A DNA stretch of 6,190 nt from an uncultured Flavobacterium sp. (GCF_946482535.1 NZ_CAMLRU010000155.1:1-6190), one strand, 5' to 3'. Counted from the first letter of the stretch, positions 1 through 6,190 are shown. Numbers and translations: made by a program. Notes: generated by a model from the letters alone, not told the origin.

Positions 1-1563
1 TATTTAAGCAACTCCGGTGCCGGTGCCGCTGAACATTTTGTAAAAGCCAGAGAATTATATCTTAAAGCCAATGATTTAGACAAAGCCATGGAATTGGCTA
101 TAACTATTGCTGAACAAAAAAGTTATACATATTATAAGTATAAAGATTACAAACCCCTCTTGGATGAGGCTATTGCCTATGCCAAAAAAAATAATAAACC
201 AAAATTGTTAAGCTCGGCCTATTTAGAAGTGGGCAGCAGTCTTAGGGATTCTTTACCTTACCAAGCGCTTCGGAATTTTCAAGAAGGAAAAGCGATTGCT
301 GTAAAAAACAACTATTACATCGATGAAACAGTATATGACAGAAGAATTGGTATTGCTTATTATAGAAAACTAAAGAATTTTAAATTGGCACGCCATTATC
401 TAAATTTATCTTTAGAGAAAAGTAAAAAACATAATTTTCAGGAAGGCATGGCTTATGTCTATCTTAATTATGGTCAAATTTTAAGACTAGAAGGAAAACC
501 GGAGAAAGCATTACCGCTTTTCGAGAAAACATTTTCTTTAAAATTCGACAATTATAGAACTCTTTTCAATCAGAATATGTACCAGTTTATATCTGATACC
601 TATCGTGAAATGAAAAACTATGAAAAGGCCTTAGAGTATCTAGATAAAAAACATGCATCTATAGGAATGAGTGAAGAAGATGAAACCAAGATCATTCGCG
701 ACATAAACACTAAATACGAAACTGAAAAAAAAGAGCTCGAAAATAAAAACCTCAAAATCAAAGACCAAAAAAACAAACTGATACTGTATCTGTTTGTTGC
801 TATATTTTTAATTTTCATCATCGGTACCTATTTCAGGATAAGTTATATCAACAAAAAGAAAAAAATAGCCGAACAAGAAAAAGAAATTGAAAGTCAGAAG
901 CTCCAAAATGTGCTCAAAGAGCAAGAATTACTCGAAATTGATAAGATCTTAGAGGGACAAGAAAAAGAGCGCTTAAAATTGGCCAACGATTTGCACGATA
1001 ATTTGGGCAGTGTTTTGGCAACCCTAAGGCTCAATTTTCAGAACCTTTACCAACAAAAAGAAGGTATCAAAGAGGAAGAAAAAGAAATGTTTGCCAAGAC
1101 TGATGAGCTTATAGAAGAAGCTTACCAAAAAGTACGCGGTATGGCACATGCCAAAAATGCCGGAGTAATCGGTAGTGAAGGATTAGTACCGGCCGTTCAA
1201 AATATTGCCAAGAAAGTGGCCATACCCAACAAACTTAACGTACAGGTAATCCCATTCGGCATGACCAAAAGATTGGAAAACGCTCTTGAAGTTACTCTTT
1301 TCCGTATGATTCAAGAAATATTAACCAACACGATTAAACACGCAGAAGCTACCGAAATAACGATTAGTTTAACCCAAGACGACGATAGTATCAATATCCT
1401 TATTGAAGACAATGGGAAAGGATTCAATCCCAAAACAATTAATAAAAAAGAAGGCATGGGTTTAAGTAACATTGAAAAGAAAGTTGAACAGCTCAACGGG
1501 ACTTTTAACATAGACAGCTTTGAAGGAAAAGGAACCACCATCATTATAGACATTCCATTATGA
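1..1563 (+). CDS. TPR-containing transmembrane sensor histidine kinase (HisKA_3/HATPase_c), 5' end missing
   Basis: The reading frame is open from base 1, so the start codon lies outside the window; 520 residues are visible. Numbering from the window edge, residues about 10-220 are helical TPR-type repeats (for example around GKPEKALPLFEK and YEKALEYLDKK). A coiled coil rich in K and E follows (about 222-258), then one transmembrane helix (about 260-278) and a second basic coiled coil (about 285-315). The dimerisation and phosphoacceptor segment has the NarX/DesK-class motif LHDNLG, with the phosphorylated His at residue 332. The ATP-binding domain shows the N box (EILTNTIKHA, Asn443), the G1 box EDNGKGF (Asp470) and the G2 box GMGL (485-488). 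In this family an N-terminal signal peptide usually places the TPRs in the periplasm, but that part is not visible here. The kinase should autophosphorylate and pass phosphate to the regulator encoded next, whose start overlaps its stop. The signal sensed is unknown. All catalytic boxes look intact. Confidence 0.95.
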   Translation, partial: YLSNSGAGAAEHFVKARELYLKANDLDKAMELAITIAEQKSYTYYKYKDYKPLLDEAIAYAKKNNKPKLLSSAYLEVGSSLRDSLPYQALRNFQEGKAIAVKNNYYIDETVYDRRIGIAYYRKLKNFKLARHYLNLSLEKSKKHNFQEGMAYVYLNYGQILRLEGKPEKALPLFEKTFSLKFDNYRTLFNQNMYQFISDTYREMKNYEKALEYLDKKHASIGMSEEDETKIIRDINTKYETEKKELENKNLKIKDQKNKLILYLFVAIFLIFIIGTYFRISYINKKKKIAEQEKEIESQKLQNVLKEQELLEIDKILEGQEKERLKLANDLHDNLGSVLATLRLNFQNLYQQKEGIKEEEKEMFAKTDELIEEAYQKVRGMAHAKNAGVIGSEGLVPAVQNIAKKVAIPNKLNVQVIPFGMTKRLENALEVTLFRMIQEILTNTIKHAEATEITISLTQDDDSINILIEDNGKGFNPKTINKKEGMGLSNIEKKVEQLNGTFNIDSFEGKGTTIIIDIPL

Positions 1564-2174
1564 TAAAGATAGTAATCGCCGAAGACCACCAAGCACTAAT
1601 AGATGGTATGAAATCATTTCTCAAAAACGAGAGTGACATTGAAATTGTAGGGTATGCCAACGACGGTGTTGCATTGATTAAAATTGTACGCCAACTCAAA
1701 CCCAATGTTGTAATTACCGATATTCGAATGCCCAAATGCGATGGTATAGTGGCTACCAAAACCATCAAAGCCGAATTGCCCAATACGCAAATTATTGCCT
1801 TCAGCATGTTTGACCATGACGATGCCATTACCCAGATGAAAGAGGCAGGTGCTTCAGGTTATATCATGAAAAACTCTTCGCTACAAACCGTTTTGGATGC
1901 CATAAGAGCGGTTAGTGAAGGTTACTCCTATTTTGTAAATGAAGCCGAAAACGAATATGAAACTCCCAAAAACGAATTGTTCTTTAGCAATCGAGAAAAA
2001 GAAATACTGCAATTAATAGCCGAAGGAAAATCATCTCAAGAAATTGCAGACGCTCTTTTTATAGAAAAATCAACGGTAGATTCCCATCGTAAAAACATGT
2101 CAAAAAAAATCAAAATTATCGGGAAAACCGATTTGACAAAATTTGCTTTAGAGCGTAAATATGACTATTTGTAG
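1560..2174 (+). CDS. LuxR/NarL-family response regulator
   Basis: This 204-residue protein has the standard two-domain layout. The receiver domain (about 1-120) carries the acidic pair Glu8-Asp9, phosphoacceptor Asp54 (in TDIRMP), switch Ser82 and Lys104. The C-terminal LuxR-type helix-turn-helix (about 140-200) starts at FSNREKEIL and includes EIADALFIEKSTVDSHRKNM. It should bind DNA as a dimer after phosphorylation. Its ATG overlaps the kinase TGA as ATGA (1560-1563), which indicates co-transcription and probably translational coupling, and makes the kinase its cognate partner. All key receiver residues are present, so normal phospho-control is expected. Target genes cannot be inferred from the window; control of the downstream membrane-protein gene is possible but nothing specific supports it, and a strong terminator separates the two. 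Confidence 0.96.
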   Translation: MIKIVIAEDHQALIDGMKSFLKNESDIEIVGYANDGVALIKIVRQLKPNVVITDIRMPKCDGIVATKTIKAELPNTQIIAFSMFDHDDAITQMKEAGASGYIMKNSSLQTVLDAIRAVSEGYSYFVNEAENEYETPKNELFFSNREKEILQLIAEGKSSQEIADALFIEKSTVDSHRKNMSKKIKIIGKTDLTKFALERKYDYL

Positions 2175-2196
2175 TATTTTTACCTTAAAAATAAGA

Positions 2197-2226
2197 AAAA
2201 AAATCCCCATTAATGGGGATTTTTTT
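2197..2226 (+). terminator. Rho-independent terminator after the two-component operon
   Basis: This is a perfect 30-bp palindrome 22 bp after the regulator stop. The stem is 12 bp (2197-2208 with 2215-2226) with core ATCCCC/GGGGAT, a hexanucleotide ATTAAT loop, an A run before the core and a T run after it. It is symmetrical, so it could in principle act in both directions, but both flanking genes are on the plus strand. Confidence 0.93.
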
Positions 2227-2390
2227 ATTGGTTTACTTTTCCGAATTTTAAAAAATCAAAAGCATAATTAATTTATGTTTTGGTTAGTTAATAAAATCCT
2301 GCCCGTCTCTCGCAAAAATTTTAGTGGTATTTGATATTTGTAAAAGGGCAGGTTTTTATTCATCAGGTAAAATCCAAATAATACAATTAC
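2227..2390. other. 164-bp AT-rich leader region upstream of the membrane-protein gene
   Basis: No gene is credible here. The region must hold the promoter of the next gene because a strong terminator lies just upstream. The closest match to the Bacteroidota -7 box TAnnTTTG is GATATTTG (2333-2340), without a convincing TTG -33 element. A second weak candidate is TATGTTTTG (2274-2282), which has one extra base in the box. An inverted repeat with a long loop spans 2293-2357 and is listed separately. Confidence 0.6.
2293..2357. repeat. Inverted repeat CCTGCCC/GGGCAGG with 41-nt loop
   Basis: CCTGCCC at 2298-2304 is exactly complementary to GGGCAGG at 2346-2352. The pairing resumes after one T-T mismatch as AAAA (2293-2296) with TTTT (2354-2357). 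The GC-rich arms stand out from a very AT-rich background. The right arm is followed by a T run, so in RNA this would resemble a terminator or attenuator, though the 41-nt loop is long for that. It could instead be a binding site, a leader structure or the remnant of a small repeat. The weak promoter candidate at 2333-2340 lies inside the loop. Function is not known. Confidence 0.5.
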
Positions 2391-3128
2391 ATGCCCATCA
2401 GAAATCCAAGCCCAAATCTGGTGATTTCCTATCACCGTATGCGACAATCTATTGGTTGGCTCGGTTTGTCTTTGCCTTTTATCCTACTTGCCGGCAATTA
2501 TATGATTAATCATTATAACTTATTCAATAATGAAACTTTTATGATGACACAATGTAATACATACACTGCCGGAAATTCTTTAAAACCGTCAATCAGCCAT
2601 TATTATTATACTACGGTTGGTGAACTTTTTACCGGAACACTTTGCGCAGTAGCGCTATTCCTGTTTAGTTATCGCGGATATCCGCAACGCGATGAGGAAA
2701 TTATTCCTTCTGATAGTTTCATGACCAACTTAGCCGGATTCTGTGCACTGGGTGTTGCGCTAATTCCCACCTCTTTCAATCATTGTATTTCGGATAATGT
2801 TCGTACCTACATAAGCAGTGAAATCATGGGTTATGTACATTATATTTTTGCAGGATTCTTTTTTACAACATTATCACTCATCTCAATATTCAATTTCAGA
2901 CGTACAGCCAATGTAGCCGATTTTGGCAAAATGCCTTCTCATAACTTTTACAAATACTGCGGTATTGTTATGTTGATTTGTATCGTCTTAATTTTAGTTT
3001 ACTCCATTGGGTTGGAAGAAAGTTATCCTGAACTACAAGCCTATAATATCACTTTTGTTTTAGAATCTATTGCCTTATTAGCCTTTGGGTTGTCATGGCT
3101 GAAAAAAGGAAGAATTGACAGCAATTAA
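2391..3128 (+). CDS. Six-helix membrane protein, DUF998-like, unknown function
   Basis: This 245-residue protein has six predicted membrane helices, at about 20-38, 76-95, 109-126, 143-168, 184-206 and 218-238, and a basic C-terminus (WLKKGR). The pattern SISHYYYTTVGELFTG before helix 2, FLFSYRGYPQRDE after it, then NLAGFCALGVALIPT and a final LESIALLAFGLSWL, resembles uncharacterised bacterial membrane proteins often labelled DUF998 or simply hypothetical. That resemblance is from memory and not a search result. No enzymatic motif is visible. The segment between helices 1 and 2 (about 39-75), including a Cys in TQCNTYTAG, forms a sizeable loop. The ATG at 2391 is the first in frame; Met17 (MRQSIGWLG), just before helix 1, is a possible alternative start. 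A 75-codon gene follows after 34 bp and may be co-transcribed. Confidence 0.85.
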   Translation: MPIRNPSPNLVISYHRMRQSIGWLGLSLPFILLAGNYMINHYNLFNNETFMMTQCNTYTAGNSLKPSISHYYYTTVGELFTGTLCAVALFLFSYRGYPQRDEEIIPSDSFMTNLAGFCALGVALIPTSFNHCISDNVRTYISSEIMGYVHYIFAGFFFTTLSLISIFNFRRTANVADFGKMPSHNFYKYCGIVMLICIVLILVYSIGLEESYPELQAYNITFVLESIALLAFGLSWLKKGRIDSN

Positions 3129-3162
3129 AATTTGAATAAATCATAATTAAAAAAACAAAATC

Positions 3163-3390
3163 ATGTGTTGGACTAATGTAGAATCTCAGTGTAAAATGGT
3201 ATATGACACACCATTTATTGATGTCGAGAAACCACTCGACCGCAAATTTATTATTCAAATTATAGCCGAGGAATTTCCCGACTTTCCCCGCATTCGCATT
3301 GCGGCTACTGTCGACCGTTGTTTAAAGATATTCCCCGCGCCGGTAGAACGCCAAAAACTGCTGCACTTTGTGCAAATGAACATGCGATAA
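3163..3390 (+). CDS. Small hypothetical protein, 75 aa
   Basis: I do not recognise this protein. It is soluble-looking with no signal peptide or membrane helix. It has two Cys near the N-terminus (MCWTNVESQCKM), one more Cys in the middle (VDRCLK), and a mostly helical, basic C-terminal half containing FPDFPRIRIAATVDRC. The ATG is preceded by an A-rich leader (AAAAAAACAAAATC), the kind of start context common in Bacteroidota genes without a Shine-Dalgarno sequence. The gene lies 34 bp after the membrane-protein stop with no terminator between them, and a hairpin follows it, so it fits as the last gene of a two-gene unit. Its second half is more GC-rich than its surroundings. The coding call rests on the start context, spacing, balanced amino-acid composition and the lack of a competing frame. 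A spurious frame is less likely but not excluded. Confidence 0.68.
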   Translation: MCWTNVESQCKMVYDTPFIDVEKPLDRKFIIQIIAEEFPDFPRIRIAATVDRCLKIFPAPVERQKLLHFVQMNMR

Positions 3391-3411
3391 ACCGGCATTA
3401 TATACCTACCG

Positions 3412-3457
3412 CTCCGCCCTCTTGTTATTTTGAGACTTTAATAAGAGGGTTTTGGAG
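3412..3457 (+). terminator. Probable terminator hairpin after the 75-aa gene
   Basis: CCCTCTTGTTA (3417-3427) pairs with TAATAAGAGGG (3439-3449) over 11 bp including one G-T pair, with an 11-nt loop. A short outer stem CTCC/GGAG (3412-3415 with 3454-3457) encloses it. Only four Ts follow the main stem, so termination may be weak, or the element may be a structured 3' end. Confidence 0.55.
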
Positions 3458-3488
3458 TGAAACTAACGCGCAAAAAAATATAGGACTG

Positions 3489-3544
3489 CTTTTACCGCAA
3501 CGAAGTCACTCAAACAAGCTTCTCTCGGTTAAAAGTGGTTTTTT
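3489..3544 (+). terminator. Second terminator-like hairpin before the VOC gene
   Basis: CTTTTACCG (3489-3497) pairs with CGGTTAAAAG (3526-3535) with one bulged T, and GAAG/CTTC (3502-3505 with 3519-3522) forms an inner stem. Six Ts follow at 3539-3544, three bases after the stem. The bulge and internal loop make it less convincing than the 2197 terminator. It may back up the first hairpin or belong to the leader of the VOC gene. Confidence 0.4.
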
Positions 3545-3598
3545 GTATATTAGCGGAATGACGTATGATGCTTTTAGCAATAAATCTTATCGGAAACC

Positions 3599-3964
3599 AT
3601 GAATCACAAAGCCCTATCCATTCGGCCTTTTATTGGAGCCAAAGACTATCAAACTTCAAGAAGTTTTTACAAAGACTTGGGGTTTGAAGAAGTTATTTTA
3701 TCTCCTAATCTTTCTTATTTCAAAAGTGAAGCATTGGGTTTTTATCTGCAAGATGCTTATGTAAAAGATTGGATAGACAACACCATGGTTTTCATGGAAG
3801 TGAAAGATGTAAATCAGTTTTATTCCGAATTATTAGCCAAAGACTTACCATCAAAATACCCTGATGTTCGGGTGGTACCTATTCGAGATTTAGAATGGGG
3901 AAGCGAATGTTTTGTACACGATCCGTCGGGTATATTGTGGCACTTTGGAGAGTTTAAAAAGTAA
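3599..3964 (+). CDS. VOC-superfamily protein (glyoxalase / bleomycin-resistance fold)
   Basis: This 121-residue protein has the size of a single VOC unit with two beta-alpha-beta-beta-beta modules. The first module opens at SIRPFIGAKDYQTSRSFYKDLGFEE, with the typical Phe-Tyr-Lys-Asp-Leu-Gly-Phe turn, and runs through SYFKSEALGFYLQD. The second covers TMVFMEVKDVNQFYSELL and ends in the family-typical HDPSGILWHFGEF, where Glu118 sits at a common metal-ligand position. Members include glyoxalases, dioxygenases and drug-binding proteins, and sequence alone does not give the substrate, so a bleomycin-resistance label would be over-specific. The ATG at 3599 is the first in frame and places the first strand at the N-terminus as expected. 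The stop is 2 bp from the stop of the convergent biotin ligase. It appears to be transcribed alone. Confidence 0.88.
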   Translation: MNHKALSIRPFIGAKDYQTSRSFYKDLGFEEVILSPNLSYFKSEALGFYLQDAYVKDWIDNTMVFMEVKDVNQFYSELLAKDLPSKYPDVRVVPIRDLEWGSECFVHDPSGILWHFGEFKK

Positions 3965-3966
3965 AG

Positions 3967-4695
3967 CTAATACAACAATTTTACTTCCTTCAATTCATAA
4001 TATTCCACACTGTCATCATTTAGAAGCACCGCGAGTTTACCATCTCGAGTAACACATTTGATGATGCCCATAAATCGGTCTCCGTTGGGAAATTCAAAGG
4101 CTGCCGGTTTGTCCTTTTTAAACAGCAAACTGTTGTAATGTGCCCAAGCTTCATCAGTGCGCTCCGGAAAAAGAATAAGGTGAAGTTTAAGAGATTTTAT
4201 AAACCGTTCAGCCATTTCTTCAATATCATATGTTTGCTGAGTAATGTTTGTCAACGAATTAGCTTGGGGCAAATGTTCAAAATCGGTTTGGTTCAAATTC
4301 AAACCAAAACCAACCACCGCCGTATAACTGCCATCTGATTTAAGAGAATTCTCTATCAATATGCCACCCACTTTCTTATTCTCTGCCATTATGTCGTTGG
4401 GCCATTTGACATTTACTTTAGTTATGCCATTCATAGTCAGCACCCCAATTGCCGCCAAAGCCACCGCAACATTAAAGTCATAAATAGAGATCATATCCTG
4501 AGGAACATCTTTAACCAAAACACTAATAGTGAGGTTTTTACCGGCTTCACTCACCCATTCCGAACCCATTTGTCCTCTGCCTTTGGTTTGCTCCCAAGCC
4601 ATAACAGCCGTATAGTTTTCCAACCATTTTTCTTTGGCCAAGTGCTTCAAATAGTCGTTGGTAGAATCTATGGCATCGAGTTTGATTATAGGCAT
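3967..4695 (-). CDS. birA: Biotin--[acetyl-CoA-carboxylase] ligase, monofunctional (no HTH)
   Basis: The enzyme joins biotin to a lysine of biotin-carrier proteins such as the acetyl-CoA carboxylase carrier, by way of biotinyl-5'-AMP, in the cytoplasm. With the start at 4695 the protein has 242 residues. It shows the substrate-entry motif STN (11-13), the adenylate-binding loop GRGQMGSEW (39-47, from the family pattern GRGRxGRxW), KWPND (97-101) and KKVGGILIE (107-115) with the catalytic-region Lys, then GFGLNLN and a small C-terminal SH3-like domain. It lacks the N-terminal DNA-binding domain of E. coli BirA, so it is not expected to repress biotin genes. The frame stays open upstream to an ATG at 4779, but that adds 28 residues rich in Leu and Phe, lies across the promoter region and is unlike the family N-terminus. 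MPIIKLDAIDSTN at 4695 is therefore preferred. Confidence 0.95.
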   Translation of the reverse strand: MPIIKLDAIDSTNDYLKHLAKEKWLENYTAVMAWEQTKGRGQMGSEWVSEAGKNLTISVLVKDVPQDMISIYDFNVAVALAAIGVLTMNGITKVNVKWPNDIMAENKKVGGILIENSLKSDGSYTAVVGFGLNLNQTDFEHLPQANSLTNITQQTYDIEEMAERFIKSLKLHLILFPERTDEAWAHYNSLLFKKDKPAAFEFPNGDRFMGIIKCVTRDGKLAVLLNDDSVEYYELKEVKLLY

Positions 4696-4737
4696 GATAG
4701 AAATAAAATTTGGTAGTAATTTTAAACTTTTGTTAAG

Positions 4738-4771
4738 CAAAAATAAGGACAAAAAGTAATACCTTTGCCAA
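4738..4771 (-). promoter_or_regulatory. Predicted birA promoter
   Basis: Read on the minus strand, TATTTTTG (4745 to 4738) matches the Bacteroidota -7 box TAnnTTTG exactly. A TTG -33 element lies 23 bp upstream (4771 to 4769), at the upper end of the usual 17-23 spacing. Transcription would begin near 4732, about 36 nt before the chosen birA start. This supports the 4695 start over the longer frame. Confidence 0.55.
4760..4767 (+). promoter_or_regulatory. Predicted -7 box for the rsfS-ftsH operon
   Basis: TACCTTTG is an exact match to the Bacteroidota -7 consensus TAnnTTTG, 21 bp before the rsfS ATG, which implies a leader of roughly 15 nt. The -33 element is weak: the nearest TTG (4730-4732) is 27 bp away, beyond the usual range. 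The box lies inside the -33/-7 span of the divergent birA promoter. Confidence 0.55.
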
Positions 4772-4788
4772 ATACACATAAATACTAG

Positions 4789-5160
4789 ATGACGAAAAAA
4801 GCAGTAAACACCGATATACTCTTGGCGAGTATCATCAAAGGCATTGAAGAAGTAAAAGGAAATGATATCGACATACTCGATTTAAGAGGTATAGACACCG
4901 CCGTTTGTGATTATTTTATCATTTGTAACGGAAATTCCAACACCCAAGTTAACGCTATTGTTAACTCCATCCAAAAACTGGTTTCCAAAGAATTAAAAGA
5001 CAAACCATGGCACGTAGAAGGTACGGACAATGGCGAGTGGGTTCTCATGGATTATGTAGACATCGTGGTACACGTATTCCAAAAACAAATCCGTGAATTC
5101 TACAACATTGAAGGACTATGGGGCGATGCCCAAATTACGACCATTCCAAGTAACTATTAA
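4789..5160 (+). CDS. rsfS: Ribosome silencing factor RsfS
   Basis: This 123-residue protein is of normal length for RsfS (also called RsfA/YbeB/Iojap). The family binds large-subunit protein uL14 and blocks joining of 30S and 50S subunits, lowering translation when nutrients are short. Family blocks are all visible: DILDLRGIDTAVCDYFIICNGNSN (28-51 in total, with the characteristic CDYFII), the KPWHVEG stretch (72-78), EWVLMDYVDIVVHVF (83-97) and REFYNIEGLWGDA (102-114). An in-frame TAG directly precedes the ATG, which fixes this start among ATG codons. ftsH follows after 19 bp with no terminator, so they probably form one operon. Confidence 0.97.
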   Translation: MTKKAVNTDILLASIIKGIEEVKGNDIDILDLRGIDTAVCDYFIICNGNSNTQVNAIVNSIQKLVSKELKDKPWHVEGTDNGEWVLMDYVDIVVHVFQKQIREFYNIEGLWGDAQITTIPSNY

Positions 5161-5179
5161 AAAATTGCGCTAAACATAT

Positions 5180-6190
5180 ATGGCTACCGAAAAGAAACCC
5201 AATAATTTTAAAATAAGTCCATGGTGGATTTACGCCGGATTAATTATTATATTCTTCGGATTAAACTACATAGGCGGTTCCGGTTTTCAGGATACTGCTA
5301 AAATCTCTTCGTCTAAATTCAACGAGTATTTAGACAAAGGGCAAATTGAAAAAGTAGTGATTTTCAACAAAACAGAAGGCGAAGCCTATCTGACAGCTGC
5401 CGCTTTAAAAGACAAAGCACACAGCAAATTGGCCAAAGACATGTTGGGCAACCCCAACAAAGGACCACACTATTCCTTCGAAATCGGGAACGATGAAGTC
5501 TTTCAAAATAAAATCGAGAAAGCCAAAATTGAAGGTAAATTAAAAGACTATGACTTCAAACCAAAGAGCAATTGGACAGAATTGTTTATCAATTTATTAC
5601 CTATCATTATCATCATTGGCCTTTGGATTATAATCATGCGCAGAATGTCGGGAGGTGGCGCCGGAGGTGGCGGAGGTCAAATTTTCAACATCGGAAAATC
5701 GAGAGCTAAATTATTTGATGAGAAAACCGATCTAAAAACCACATTCAAAGATGTAGCCGGATTAGAAGGAGCCAAAGAAGAAATACAAGAGATTGTTGAA
5801 TTCTTGAGAAACCCTGACAAATACACTACTCTTGGAGGTAAAATTCCAAAAGGCGCCTTATTGGTTGGGCCTCCTGGAACCGGAAAAACCCTTTTGGCGA
5901 AAGCCGTAGCCGGTGAAGCTAAAGTGCCTTTCTTCTCCTTATCAGGTTCAGATTTTGTGGAAATGTTTGTTGGAGTTGGTGCCTCTCGTGTTAGGGATTT
6001 ATTCAAACAAGCCAAAGACAAAGCACCGGCCATCATCTTCATAGATGAGATTGATGCTGTAGGTCGTGCCCGTGGCAAAAACAACTTCTCGGGTTCTAAT
6101 GACGAACGCGAAAATACCCTAAACCAATTGTTGACCGAAATGGATGGTTTTGGAACCAACAGTGGTGTAATTATCCTTGCAGCTACCAAC
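5180..6190 (+). CDS. ftsH: ATP-dependent zinc metalloprotease FtsH, 3' end missing
   Basis: The first 337 codons are visible and the frame is open to the right edge. FtsH is a hexameric inner-membrane AAA+ protease that extracts and degrades misfolded membrane proteins and short-lived regulators. The layout is a short cytoplasmic N-terminus, TM1 (about 15-31, [17 protein letters not shown]), a periplasmic domain (about 33-131), and TM2 (about 135-153). A glycine-rich linker ([10 protein letters not shown], 157-166) and the AAA+ module follow. The module has Walker A GPPGTGKT (230-237), the pore loop [12 protein letters not shown] and Walker B IIFIDEID (285-292). The sequence stops at LAATN, so the second-region-of-homology arginines and the zinc-binding HExxH are outside the window. 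The periplasmic domain is the least conserved part. The ATG at 5180 gives a normal N-terminus, and the leader shows no Shine-Dalgarno sequence. Confidence 0.97.
   Translation, partial: MATEKKPNNFKISPWWIYAGLIIIFFGLNYIGGSGFQDTAKISSSKFNEYLDKGQIEKVVIFNKTEGEAYLTAAALKDKAHSKLAKDMLGNPNKGPHYSFEIGNDEVFQNKIEKAKIEGKLKDYDFKPKSNWTELFINLLPIIIIIGLWIIIMRRMSGGGAGGGGGQIFNIGKSRAKLFDEKTDLKTTFKDVAGLEGAKEEIQEIVEFLRNPDKYTTLGGKIPKGALLVGPPGTGKTLLAKAVAGEAKVPFFSLSGSDFVEMFVGVGASRVRDLFKQAKDKAPAIIFIDEIDAVGRARGKNNFSGSNDERENTLNQLLTEMDGFGTNSGVIILAATN

Larger units (their letters stand above)
3391..3598. other. 208-bp intergenic spacer with two hairpins
   Basis: No credible gene is seen. The spacer holds two terminator-like hairpins (3412-3457 and 3489-3544), listed separately, and about 50 bp of leader before the VOC gene. 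No clear TAnnTTTG promoter box was found in the last 60 bp, so the promoter of the VOC gene is unassigned. Confidence 0.6.

Noticed and set aside
2324..2509. 61-codon plus-strand frame in front of the membrane-protein gene
   Set aside because: It overlaps the membrane-protein start in another frame, begins inside the inverted repeat loop, and shows no protein features.
3318..3602. 94-codon plus-strand frame overlapping the end of the 75-aa gene and the spacer
   Set aside because: It runs through both hairpins, overlaps two better-supported genes in other frames and has a composition unlike a protein (PTAPPSCYF).
4696..4779. N-terminal extension of the biotin ligase to an ATG at 4779 (28 extra residues)
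   Set aside because: The extension is Leu/Phe-rich, does not resemble the family N-terminus and would be coded across the predicted birA and rsfS promoter boxes. The start at 4695 gives the expected MPIIKLDAIDSTN beginning.
5646..5680. Tandem GGAGGTGGC-like repeats
   Set aside because: They encode the glycine-rich linker after TM2 of FtsH, a normal low-complexity coding segment and not a separate repeat element.
5677..6189. 170-codon open frame on the minus strand
   Set aside because: It lies antisense to the conserved AAA+ region of ftsH. It is a codon-pattern shadow with no recognisable protein features.
1..6190. Mobile element, CRISPR array, tRNA/rRNA gene or defence system
   Set aside because: I looked for transposase motifs, repeated spacers, cloverleaf-like tails (CCA) and nuclease or toxin-antitoxin motifs on both strands and saw none. 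All long frames are accounted for by housekeeping or signalling families.

Overview
The window looks like a stretch of a Bacteroidota chromosome, most likely Flavobacteriaceae (Flavobacterium-like). The DNA is AT-rich and Shine-Dalgarno sequences are largely absent. Candidate promoters match the Bacteroidota -7 box TAnnTTTG. The gene families (TPR-type histidine kinase with LuxR-type regulator, HTH-less biotin ligase, rsfS followed by ftsH) have the form usual in that group. This assignment is inference from sequence style and protein resemblance; no search was run.

Layout. (1) 1-2174: a two-component pair. A TPR/transmembrane histidine kinase is cut at its 5' end by the window edge, and its stop overlaps the start of a NarL/LuxR-family response regulator (ATGA overlap). 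A strong intrinsic terminator follows at 2197-2226. (2) 2227-3390: a 164-bp leader holding a long-loop inverted repeat, then a six-helix membrane protein of a DUF998-like type, then a 75-codon unknown gene 34 bp downstream. (3) 3391-3598: a gene-free spacer with two hairpins that look like terminators. (4) 3599-3964: a small VOC/glyoxalase-fold protein, converging with only 2 bp of spacing on (5) a minus-strand biotin-protein ligase (3967-4695). (6) 4696-4788: a compact divergent promoter region. (7) 4789-6190: rsfS, then after 19 bp ftsH, which runs off the right edge after its Walker B region.

How the genes work together. The kinase and regulator form one signalling unit whose signal and targets cannot be read from the window. 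rsfS (ribosome silencing) and ftsH (membrane protease) probably form one operon tied to translation and envelope quality control. The divergent biotin ligase serves the biotin enzymes of lipid and central metabolism. The membrane protein and the 75-codon gene may be co-transcribed and are the least understood part.

Most of the window is ordinary core and accessory Bacteroidota gene content. I found no mobile element, CRISPR array, RNA gene or defence system. The points most worth a second look are the unknown small gene with its membrane neighbour, the inverted repeat in front of them, and the overlapping divergent promoters of the biotin ligase and rsfS-ftsH.
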